From positions 496,001-560,000 of the forward strand of contig NZ_JAFEWF010000006.1 of NCBI RefSeq assembly GCF_017355835.1: 64,000 nucleotides of DNA. Direction: 5' to 3'. This stretch comes from Desertivirga brevis. GTDB lineage: Bacteria; Bacteroidota; Bacteroidia; Sphingobacteriales; Sphingobacteriaceae. Shown piece after piece: positions 56,714 to 64,000 of the stretch (the first letter of the stretch is position 1; each line of letters opens with the position of its first letter). The translations under genes and the position numbers were made by a program. The notes beneath the pieces were generated by a model that saw only the letters and a program-made list of their open reading frames with translations, searched no databases and was not told the DNA's origin.

Positions 56714-56814
56714 GAGTAATTAAGAATAATTTGAACTCCTTTTGCTAACGAAAAACTTCCTTCCGGGTTACAATTTGATTTTATTTAGAAGTAATTTAGG
56801 TAAGGAGGATACTT

Positions 56815-57198
56815 TTAGGTTTGATTAACCATTAGCTTCCTATCAGCTGGCCTTAAAAACCAGGATATTATTGTCAGGATAAGTAGTAATACCGGGCCGA
56901 AGAGCTCAATTATAGGATCTCCCATAGCTAAATGAGAAAAAATGGCACCGGTCATGATAAAGAAAAAGCCCGCATAGGCCCATTCTTTAAGCAAGGGAAG
57001 TCGAGGAACAAGTACTGCGATCACTCCTAATATTTTCCAAATACCTATTATAGTCAGGAAATACACGGGATATCCTAAAGCTTTCATTTTTATGACCTCT
57101 TCTTGCATATGAATTATTTGAACTATGCCAGTTGATGCCATTCCCAAGGAAAGCCAGAGTGTGGCAATCCAATAGATTACTTTATTTCTTTTTGTCAT
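56815..57198 (-). CDS. DoxX-like membrane protein
   Basis: 127 residues with four membrane segments (about 8-28, 47-64, 70-88, 97-115) of the DoxX/DUF417-like group: GMASTGIVQIIHMQEEVIKMKALGYP at the start and GIWKILGVIAVLVPRLPLLKEWAYAGF in the middle. DoxX-like proteins are small quinone-associated or redox membrane proteins. It is third in the ArsR/SRPBCC/DoxX operon. Confidence 0.88.
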   Translation of the reverse strand: MTKRNKVIYWIATLWLSLGMASTGIVQIIHMQEEVIKMKALGYPVYFLTIIGIWKILGVIAVLVPRLPLLKEWAYAGFFFIMTGAIFSHLAMGDPIIELFGPVLLLILTIISWFLRPADRKLMVNQT

Positions 57199-57289
57199 TG
57201 TGTTTCTTGAAAGGCTAATTATTTTTATGTTGGCAGAAAGGACCTTGTTGAAATTTTATTTCCAGTTTTGGGTCTTTATTCAGGAGGAT

Positions 57290-57757
57290 TTAGACTAGTT
57301 TGTGGACTATGGATTCAAGGCGGTTATGTGCCATATTAATACCATAAGCAAAAGGTAATCTCAAGATGTTGTCCCTATCGGTAACCGATTTATATATCAC
57401 GTGCATCGTAAGTTTGCTTTTACTGTCGGAAAGTCGTTCAAACTCTAAGAATTCCAGTTGTACAGGAAATGGAGTGTCTTTCATTTGAAAGGTCCTGACT
57501 ATCCTGCAATCGGTTTTAAATTCATGAATTACTCCATGGGCGATGAAGGCAACATTTCCTTTATTATCTGAAGTCTCAAACTCATAAGCCCCATGAGTTC
57601 TGCTTTCCAGTTTAATTACCCTGGTACCCATCCATTGCTCAAGGATCTTCGGCTCGACATAGGCTTTAAAAAGTAACTCGACCGGGAGGTCAAATTCCCT
57701 GATTATTTCCAGGTCGTTCCGGCCTTCTTTTGCATTAACTTTTGTTTTTGGTTCCAT
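57290..57757 (-). CDS. SRPBCC (AHSA1-like) domain protein
   Basis: 155 residues of the START/Bet v 1 fold: DLEIIREFDLPVELLFKAYVEPK at the start and WMGTRVIKLESR, the motifs of AHSA1-like proteins paired with ArsR regulators. The fold has a hydrophobic pocket for a small molecule. Second gene of the operon, 35 bases after ArsR. Confidence 0.9.
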   Translation of the reverse strand: MEPKTKVNAKEGRNDLEIIREFDLPVELLFKAYVEPKILEQWMGTRVIKLESRTHGAYEFETSDNKGNVAFIAHGVIHEFKTDCRIVRTFQMKDTPFPVQLEFLEFERLSDSKSKLTMHVIYKSVTDRDNILRLPFAYGINMAHNRLESIVHKLV

Positions 57758-57792
57758 TTTTCTTGATGGTTTATTTGTTTTTTATCTAGATG

Positions 57793-58140
57793 TCAGCTAT
57801 TCGCACCCTCTTCCTTGCCTTTATTACCCTGAAAGTTTTTCATTATGGATTCCAGTTTATCAAACCGCTCTTCCCATAATTTTCGGAAGGGTTCAATAAA
57901 AGAGGCAATTTCTTTAATCTTCTGAGGGTTCAAATGGTAGTAGATCTCTCTGCCATTTTGCTCCTGTTCCAACAACTCACATTCTGTGAGAATTTGCAGG
58001 TGCTTTGATACAGTAGGTCTTGCCGTATCAAAATTTGAGGCAATTGCCCCGGCTGTCATTGATTGGGTGGCCAGCAGTAAGAGTATTGCTCTTCTTGTTG
58101 GATCTGCTATAGCCTGAAATACATCTCTCCTTAAATTCAT
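57793..58140 (-). CDS. ArsR-family winged-helix repressor
   Basis: 115 residues: [18 protein letters not shown], then a recognition helix [20 protein letters not shown], typical of the ArsR proteins that pair with AHSA1 and DoxX genes. No CxC metal site is visible, so it senses something other than arsenite or zinc. Palindromes immediately upstream are its probable operators. Confidence 0.93.
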   Translation of the reverse strand: MNLRRDVFQAIADPTRRAILLLLATQSMTAGAIASNFDTARPTVSKHLQILTECELLEQEQNGREIYYHLNPQKIKEIASFIEPFRKLWEERFDKLESIMKNFQGNKGKEEGANS

Positions 58141-58142
58141 TA

Positions 58143-58186
58143 TGTAGCTATATAGCTACAAATATAAATGTAGTTATATAGCTACA
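58143..58186. promoter_or_regulatory. two 18-bp palindromes, probable ArsR operators
   Basis: TGTAGCTATATAGCTACA (58143-58160, perfect palindrome) and TGTAGTTATATAGCTACA (58169-58186, one change), 26 bases from start to start. They lie directly against the ArsR start codon and over its promoter, so they fit autoregulation by a dimer at each site. Confidence 0.75.
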
Positions 58187-58217
58187 CAAATAAAATGTTT
58201 ATTTATTTGTAAATCCT

Positions 58218-58490
58218 TTACCGCTTCAAGGGTATAGAGCCTTGCAACCTATAAATCCATTGGGAAGCGCTTGAATCCTTGGTGTTTCTTGTATGCTTTT
58301 GTATCCTTTTGGCGCCGTAAAGGCTACCTGCCGCAAATAAAAACCAAACACCCCTGTCGAGGGGACTGTATTCATCAGGATCCGGACACTCCTGGAATGG
58401 ATCTAATTTGCTGTCACATTCTTGGGCAAAGCTTAGCAGAGACATGATTACACATATTCCTGCAATTAGAGAGGTTTTCAGTGACTTCAC
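58218..58490 (-). CDS. PID-CTERM-like short exported protein
   Basis: 90 residues: signal peptide (about 1-22, TSLIAGICVIMSLLSFAQ), a short Cys/Pro linker (CDSKLDPFQECPDPDEY), then SPLDRGVWFLFAAGSLYGAKRIQK, a degenerate form of the PID-CTERM sorting tail of Bacteroidota (Pro-Ile-Asp-Gly-Gly, hydrophobic run, GAKK-type basic end). Such tails are thought to be processed at the membrane. It follows the giant T9SS gene at a distance of ten bases. Confidence 0.65.
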   Translation of the reverse strand: MKSLKTSLIAGICVIMSLLSFAQECDSKLDPFQECPDPDEYSPLDRGVWFLFAAGSLYGAKRIQKHTRNTKDSSASQWIYRLQGSIPLKR

Positions 58491-58500
58491 GATGAGTGGA

Positions 58501-61500
58501 TTATTTCTTTATGATTTTTTCTGTTCCAAGTACATTCCCATTTGCGCTTTCGCTTACTCTGATCAGGTAGGTACCGCTTGGTAAGTCTTCTACATTTACC
58601 TGATTTCCCTCTGCTATCCGCAGCTCCCTGCCTTGTAGGTCAAAAACACTAAATTTTAATTGCTTCTCGTAGCCCTGAAACTGAACAGACAATGTTTTTT
58701 CAGTTGGGTTAGGGTAGACTGAAAGTTCAACAGTTGAGCTGATTTGCCAATTGAGATCTATGGTGTTCGAGTAGGAGGGTCCTCTGCTGGTACTTATTTC
58801 TTTAAGTCTGTAATAGTTAACACCTTCGGCAGGATTACTATCAACGTATGAGTAGGTTTGAGTTACAGAAGAGTTTCCCGCAGCGGGGACGGAACCAATG
58901 ACGGTAAAAGTTTTTCCATCAATGGAACGTTCTATTTGAAAGCTATGACTATTTTTTTCCTGGGTAGTATTCCATTTTATTTCAGCTCCTGTTGGGATCT
59001 TCTTAACAGTAAAGCTTTTCAATTGAACAGCAAGGATTTTTGCAGGCGAAACAACTAACGCTAATCTGCCGGAACCAAAAGTGCTGGAATTGCTTAAGTC
59101 AATCTGGAAGTTGTAATCACCATTTGCTGTTACAGGTACGTTAGCGCCGTTCAGGTTATCTTTCAGAGATATTTCGTAAAGTAAGGAATGCGGAACTTCC
59201 GTGAAATGTAATGTCATTGAACCCGAGTAGGATGCGTTAACATTTAAGGGGATTTCTTTCATATTCTCCCATGGAACAGTATTTATGCTAAGCGCTACGC
59301 TGTCTGAAGATAAGGTAGAAAGGTTAACCGTAGTCCCTGCAAAATAGGGAGCATCATTTTTATCTGCTTCTTTTGAGAAATCTTCACGAAATGCAATTAT
59401 TGCTTCTTCTGAACTCCTTGAATCTCCTATGCTCATGCGAAGGATTTTAGCTTCGGTAGAGCTTGAGAATAACTTTTGTGTTTTTGGCCGGCTGAGAAGT
59501 TTAATGGAATCGCCAATAGGTGAGTTTACGGGGCTGCTTAATAGCCTGCCCGGTACAATATCATCTCCAATTTTTTTGATGTTTTCGTTAAACCGTAAAA
59601 CGCCACCCTCTTCAATTGCGCTTATATAGAAAGCCTGTCCGGGTTGAATGTACCTGGAACCAGAATTGGCAGACAAGTTAAGATCTGCATGATAGGTTGC
59701 GGCTGGCTGACCCGCCTTGACAATGGTAACAATGGGATTTATGCCATCTGATGCTTCCAGTAGTTCGTGGAAGTCGATAGTGGATGCATAAGGATTTCCA
59801 GCAAGCAAATATCCATTGTAAGGATCTCCGGGGTTGTTACTGTTTGGTACTGGAATTTCAATATCACCTTGGTTAAGGGGGCCATTGTATACAACAGTAA
59901 CATTTTCGGGAACAGCGAAGGGGGCGTTTAATTTTGAAGAGGCATTTGATCGATCTCCACGGAAGAATACCATAAAACCCACACCTGGGGGATTAGCTGC
60001 ATCATCGAGAGTCTCAATTGGAATAAATGCCGACTGCGATAACCCTGCTGCTTCATTATAGTTGGTGATGGTAACAGCATTAGGTTGAGCTTTCCCTCCT
60101 GCATCAAAACCGCCAGCGACACCGGAAGGGCCCGTGACAAGAATAAAAGACTTCAACTGCTCATAGATGTTGGTGCTACTAATGGGAGAACTCATCGCGC
60201 GTGTACCTCTCAGGCTTGAAGCTCCCCCTTTGATGAAGGACTGCACGTTTACGTCGCCAGTTATTAAAGCATTTTCAACTAGTGGAGCCACATTAGCGTT
60301 GGAGTTTTCAGAAGCAAGCAAAGTAATGTTCCCATTTGAAGCAAGCTCGCAGTTCGGGCCAACTGTAAGGGTGCGAGAAACTGAAACAGGTCCTCTAACA
60401 GCAGTGGCTGTGAGAGGAAACGATTCACCTCTGCTTGCAGTAATTGTCAGATCCTTATAATTAAGTGCCCCAACTTCCTGCACCGTCGATGATTCTCCAT
60501 TATAAGTATACAAACCCGTTACATTAGTACCCGTTGCTGTATTTTTCCAGTCACCTCCAATCATGACAGGAATAGAACCAGTGTTGAGGGCCTTACTGCC
60601 GGAAATATTTTTTGCCACAAAGATGGAGGAGATATTATTGAAATCTGCTGAAGCATTAACATCAAGGTTCCCTCTAATCCTAAAATCACTAAGGCTTGCT
60701 GCTTTAATAGTTTTGGTTCCCGAGCCACTGAGATAGAGGCTGTAATACTGCAGACTAGCTGGTATTTCCTGCGCGCTGTTACCGTTAAACGAAATGATGC
60801 TTTCTGCTGTATTATGCCCATTAGCAGTACCTGTCGTTAATGTTCCAGCTATTAAAATATTTGCAGGGTCGGGGGGCTCATTACCGCTGTTTGCGGCACT
60901 TTCAAAAACTTTGTTGTAGTTGGAAAAACTGAGGTTGCCGTACCTTCCGCTAATTACAGTTTGTCCGTTACCCGCTTTGTTATAAATTACAGTTCCTGTT
61001 GCTGCGCTTGCCAGGCTTCCTCCCGTTTTGGAAATATCAGAAATAACAGTAAGCGTAGTTGTACCAATATTAAACAGTCCAGAGTTCAGTAAGAGGGTAC
61101 CATTCACAGAGCAATTTGACGAAAGGGTTACTCCGCTCGTATTATCGATAGTTAGATTTCTTATGGAGGAGGGTAATCCGTTCCCTGTAACCTGTTCAGA
61201 AGTTCCATTGAAGGTATAATCGGCCCCAGAATGGAATGACCTCGCAACGGTTTGCACTGCGCCAATACTTCCGGAAGAGGAAATCCCTTCTGGATGAGCA
61301 GTCTGCAGCTCAGCTCCGGAAGAAAGGGTAAAGCTTCTGCCTGTAATAACGCTGGTGCCAAGAGAAAGTGTAGAACCCTTGTTGACAGTGAATTCAACGA
61401 GGGAACCTATTGTATTATTAGAGGAAGTGAATGTTTGGCTGCCCGGTTTGGTGAAAAATACTCTTGCTATTGCGCCGGAGGTTGTTGTAAGAGAGCCTCC

Positions 61501-64000
61501 ATTTTGAGAAAAGTTTCCCTCGATATTAAGGGTGCCTGCATCTCCTGACACTACAGCAAATGTTCCAGCATTCTGGATATAGTCCCCGGAGATCGTTAAA
61601 GTAGATGTGGTAGAATTCAAGAGGAGAGATCCTGAACCAGTAGAAACTATTTTAAAATCGCCGCTAACTCCCATTGTGCTTGCCCGCATATTTAACGCAG
61701 AAGTTTGTGAGGGGCAATTCCATATGAAGTTATGAAAGAACTCTCCAGTGATCCCCTCAAGGGTAGTAGAGTTAGTAATACCAGTGACCAGACAGGTGGT
61801 CCCTTCCTGCCATGTTGCGTTTGGTACCTTGCCTCCGTTCCTCGCGTGTTCGTAGGAGGCCTTATTGTCGAAAATGTAGGAGGGTATATCGCAAGTGCCA
61901 GAGTTTTTGACAAATCCTCCATTTATCCAAATGGTAGAACCAGAACCAGTTAGGGTGCCCGCGATATTCACTGTGCCGTTGATCTCAGCTTCGATAGAGG
62001 CGGAAGTCAGATTCGCTATAGTTAAGGTTTTGCCCGAGTTAATAAACAATGTTCCACCTTTTTCAACCGTGAGTTGGTCTGCTGTTACATTGGTGGCAAC
62101 ACTTATGGTATGTCCCTCCCGTATGGTAATCACTCCATTTGCATTGGTGGGGAAGCTGTTTGGGGCAGACCATTGACTGCCGGTCCAGGTTTCCCAGTTG
62201 GATGTATTTCCCCATTCACCACTTAATTTGCTCCTAAAATCGCCTCTGGCGAGGGACCGCTGATGTTCAGTAGCCGGATTGGTAGTAAGATAGTTTGTGA
62301 AATTCGTTGTGCCGTTATACGAATAAATTGCTACATAATAGGTAGTTCCTGCTGATAGTCCTGTAACTGTTACACTGCTTCCGGATCCATTAAAAACTAC
62401 AAAATTACCGCTTCCGAGTTGACTGCCAGAGCGGAACGCACTATTTGCAATATAGGAAGTTCCATCAACAGGATTCGAATTTACAGTACCTCCTGACTTC
62501 ATTAATACGATACTATAAGTGTCAGGGGCTGAATTCCAATTGATTGTCATGCCACCTCCGTCGACATCAGAGAAGTTAATATCTGAGGCTTGAACCTGCG
62601 GCTCTGCTGCTAGAACATCAAATACAGAACTGGTGCCCGGGCTCAAACTGATACCGGAAGTTCTTGTTGCTGTGATAGCGGCTGTCCCGAATGAGCTGAA
62701 TCTCGCCCCGCTGACAGTGGCAGAGTTTGCACCGGTGGAAATTGTGCCGCTTATGATTCCAGATAAAGGTCCAGCTGGTCCGCTGCTGCTGATATCAAAT
62801 GCAGTTTTTGTTCCCACTATTGCTGGTTGGTTGTTGGCATCCTGGGCTTGTACAGTAACACTGAATGAAGTACCTGCGATAGGTACCGAGGGAGAAATGG
62901 ATGTGATTACAAGCTTTGAAGGAGCTATGAATCCATTGTTCCTTCCTATTCCAAAGTATTTTGTTCCCGTACTCAGATCGCCCATTGCACTAAAGGTTGT
63001 TGAAGAACTGAAGGTGTAGGGATCCACACCGGCTTTGGCTGCGCTGTTCTGTTGCCAGAAAGTCCCGTTATAAAAGCCAATAAAATTGTAAGTTCCTAAA
63101 TCAAAACCGTTGCCTTCCTCACCGCTGTTATATTGGGCCACTACGGATAAGTTACTTCCATTGGCGGTGTTTTCTGTAATAACCCAACGTCTGTTCACTG
63201 TTTGATCTGCGTACGCAATATTAGCTGGAATCGCACCATCTGCTACTCGTATTCCATATACGTCGGAAGTTCCAGAATTAGTAAGAGTGATTGGGTTGTA
63301 ACTTGATTTTCCCACCGGGAAGACCGTTGCGATATTAGAGACGGTTCTTTTTAACTGACCGGTCCCTTCGGTTTTTATATAGGCGGAAGACCTATAGCCG
63401 ACAATAGCCCCTGCGGCTGCAATAGTTAGATTGTAATTGCCTAAGGAAAGATTGCCTGAGGTAAGTGCAACGGTTCCGTTCACTATAAAGTTCTGTGCAA
63501 GCGAAGTACCAGAGCTATTGATCGTAATATTCTTTACGGTATTTGCCGTGGTTGTCGTAAAAGTACCAGTGGAAGCACCTCTAAACTGGTAGTTAGCTCC
63601 ACTATTAAAGCTTTTGGTACCTGTTGTCTGGATGGAACCATTGTTCCCAAGTCCATTAGGATGAGAAGTGATAATAGTAGCGCCACTCGCCAGGGTGAAA
63701 GGAGATGACCCGTCTAAAACTGAAGTTCCAAAGTTTACAATTGCACCACTATTTATGGTGATAGGGATAGCTCCTGAGATAGAACCGCCACTTTTAGTGT
63801 AAGTACGTTCTGCTGTCCCGGTAAAAAAAATGCGGCCATTCCCGGCTCCTTTTTGCAGTATGCCGCCAGAAATTGAGAAATTGCCCGCTACATTTAGATA
63901 TGAATAGTAGGTGCTGTTTGCATTTAACAGAGTTAAAGTTCCACCGCTTTGAAGGTAATCGCCACTTACAGCAAGCGTTCTATTTGCGGAAAGGCTATTG
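58501..64000 (-). CDS. giant T9SS-sorted surface protein (C-terminal part)
   Basis: The frame is open from 64000 to 58501, so at least 1830 residues of a larger protein whose N-terminus lies beyond the window; a GTG at 63483 is inside the gene, not its start. Repeated beta-solenoid-like segments (GDYIQNAGTF, NLTIDNTSGVTLSS, motifs recurring in varied form) fill most of it, with a fibronectin-type-III-like domain (VTVTGLSAGTTYYVAIYSYNG). It ends with a type A T9SS sorting domain (SVYPNPTEKTLSVQF, VFDLQGREL, LPSGTYLIRV, KIIKK). It is exported through the outer membrane by T9SS and attached to the cell surface, probably for adhesion or carbohydrate contact. Confidence 0.92.
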   Translation of the reverse strand, partial: NSLSANRTLAVSGDYLQSGGTLTLLNANSTYYSYLNVAGNFSISGGILQKGAGNGRIFFTGTAERTYTKSGGSISGAIPITINSGAIVNFGTSVLDGSSPFTLASGATIITSHPNGLGNNGSIQTTGTKSFNSGANYQFRGASTGTFTTTTANTVKNITINSSGTSLAQNFIVNGTVALTSGNLSLGNYNLTIAAAGAIVGYRSSAYIKTEGTGQLKRTVSNIATVFPVGKSSYNPITLTNSGTSDVYGIRVADGAIPANIAYADQTVNRRWVITENTANGSNLSVVAQYNSGEEGNGFDLGTYNFIGFYNGTFWQQNSAAKAGVDPYTFSSSTTFSAMGDLSTGTKYFGIGRNNGFIAPSKLVITSISPSVPIAGTSFSVTVQAQDANNQPAIVGTKTAFDISSSGPAGPLSGIISGTISTGANSATVSGARFSSFGTAAITATRTSGISLSPGTSSVFDVLAAEPQVQASDINFSDVDGGGMTINWNSAPDTYSIVLMKSGGTVNSNPVDGTSYIANSAFRSGSQLGSGNFVVFNGSGSSVTVTGLSAGTTYYVAIYSYNGTTNFTNYLTTNPATEHQRSLARGDFRSKLSGEWGNTSNWETWTGSQWSAPNSFPTNANGVITIREGHTISVATNVTADQLTVEKGGTLFINSGKTLTIANLTSASIEAEINGTVNIAGTLTGSGSTIWINGGFVKNSGTCDIPSYIFDNKASYEHARNGGKVPNATWQEGTTCLVTGITNSTTLEGITGEFFHNFIWNCPSQTSALNMRASTMGVSGDFKIVSTGSGSLLLNSTTSTLTISGDYIQNAGTFAVVSGDAGTLNIEGNFSQNGGSLTTTSGAIARVFFTKPGSQTFTSSNNTIGSLVEFTVNKGSTLSLGTSVITGRSFTLSSGAELQTAHPEGISSSGSIGAVQTVARSFHSGADYTFNGTSEQVTGNGLPSSIRNLTIDNTSGVTLSSNCSVNGTLLLNSGLFNIGTTTLTVISDISKTGGSLASAATGTVIYNKAGNGQTVISGRYGNLSFSNYNKVFESAANSGNEPPDPANILIAGTLTTGTANGHNTAESIISFNGNSAQEIPASLQYYSLYLSGSGTKTIKAASLSDFRIRGNLDVNASADFNNISSIFVAKNISGSKALNTGSIPVMIGGDWKNTATGTNVTGLYTYNGESSTVQEVGALNYKDLTITASRGESFPLTATAVRGPVSVSRTLTVGPNCELASNGNITLLASENSNANVAPLVENALITGDVNVQSFIKGGASSLRGTRAMSSPISSTNIYEQLKSFILVTGPSGVAGGFDAGGKAQPNAVTITNYNEAAGLSQSAFIPIETLDDAANPPGVGFMVFFRGDRSNASSKLNAPFAVPENVTVVYNGPLNQGDIEIPVPNSNNPGDPYNGYLLAGNPYASTIDFHELLEASDGINPIVTIVKAGQPAATYHADLNLSANSGSRYIQPGQAFYISAIEEGGVLRFNENIKKIGDDIVPGRLLSSPVNSPIGDSIKLLSRPKTQKLFSSSTEAKILRMSIGDSRSSEEAIIAFREDFSKEADKNDAPYFAGTTVNLSTLSSDSVALSINTVPWENMKEIPLNVNASYSGSMTLHFTEVPHSLLYEISLKDNLNGANVPVTANGDYNFQIDLSNSSTFGSGRLALVVSPAKILAVQLKSFTVKKIPTGAEIKWNTTQEKNSHSFQIERSIDGKTFTVIGSVPAAGNSSVTQTYSYVDSNPAEGVNYYRLKEISTSRGPSYSNTIDLNWQISSTVELSVYPNPTEKTLSVQFQGYEKQLKFSVFDLQGRELRIAEGNQVNVEDLPSGTYLIRVSESANGNVLGTEKIIKK

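Noticed and set aside
60561..62176. Frames on both strands within the giant T9SS gene
   Set aside because: Repetitive Ser/Thr/Gly coding sequence gives open frames in other phases; none has a signal, domain or leader.

Overview
This window is a chromosomal segment of a Bacteroidota species, most likely a sphingobacterium of the Pedobacter/Arcticibacter/Mucilaginibacter kind. The evidence is a type IX secretion (T9SS) sorting domain, a FecI/FecR/TonB-receptor signalling locus, many carboxypeptidase-regulatory-like outer-membrane receptors, SPAAC-like lipoprotein signals, TAnnTTTG-type promoter elements and A-rich rather than Shine-Dalgarno leaders. No rRNA, tRNA, CRISPR array, transposase or phage gene was seen. 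The genus is inference; the phylum is well supported.

Layout. 1-3.7 kb: ECF sigma factor with a membrane partner, then a PAS histidine kinase with an unusual C-terminal domain. 3.8-6.3 kb: a probable zinc-homeostasis cluster made of a Fur-family (Zur-like) repressor, a palindrome, a small Cys/His exported protein and an AztD-like beta-propeller lipoprotein. 6.3-15 kb: an ion and osmotic stress block with DUF1622 protein, NhaA, trehalose-phosphatase, KtrB/KtrA-type potassium uptake, universal stress protein and a GH15 glycosidase. 15-24.1 kb: a minus-strand operon reading FecI-like sigma, FecR, STN-type TonB receptor, IPT/TIG lipoprotein and two YWTD-propeller lipoproteins. The receptor is interrupted by one in-frame TAA, and hairpins sit in three of the intercistronic gaps.

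24.3-31.9 kb: Hsp20, then a glycoside-utilisation locus with a LacI regulator carrying a triple GTTTGCG operator-like repeat, a TonB receptor, a glycosidase fused to a uridine-kinase-like P-loop domain, and an SLC45-like sugar symporter. 32-41.5 kb: ABC-F ATPase, SDR, KatG, a beta-lactamase-fold hydrolase and a large outer-membrane barrel protein. 41.6-43.7 kb: a decay zone, with a DUF6607-like pseudogene (two nonsense codons and a frameshift) lying head-to-head against an N-terminally shortened AraC regulator. 43.7-48.3 kb: NhaP-type antiporter, SurE, lipid kinase, OsmC, LysR.

48.4-52.8 kb: a three-gene type-I-like export operon (ABC half-transporter, HlyD-like adaptor, TolC-like channel) whose ABC protein has an intact Walker A but degraded signature, Walker B and H-loop. 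52.8-58.1 kb: DinB, a DHFR-like reductase, AraC, an SdiA-regulated-like propeller protein, tandem related hairpin units, a hypothetical protein, and an ArsR/SRPBCC/DoxX operon with two near-identical 18-bp palindromes upstream. 58.2-64 kb: a short PID-CTERM-like protein and the C-terminal 1.8 thousand residues of a giant T9SS surface protein that runs off the window.

The strongest leads for new biology are the glycosidase-kinase fusion locus, the degenerate ABC exporter, the zinc cluster, the sigma/anti-sigma propeller-lipoprotein operon with its nonsense codon, and the tandem hairpin units at 55.95-56.19 kb.
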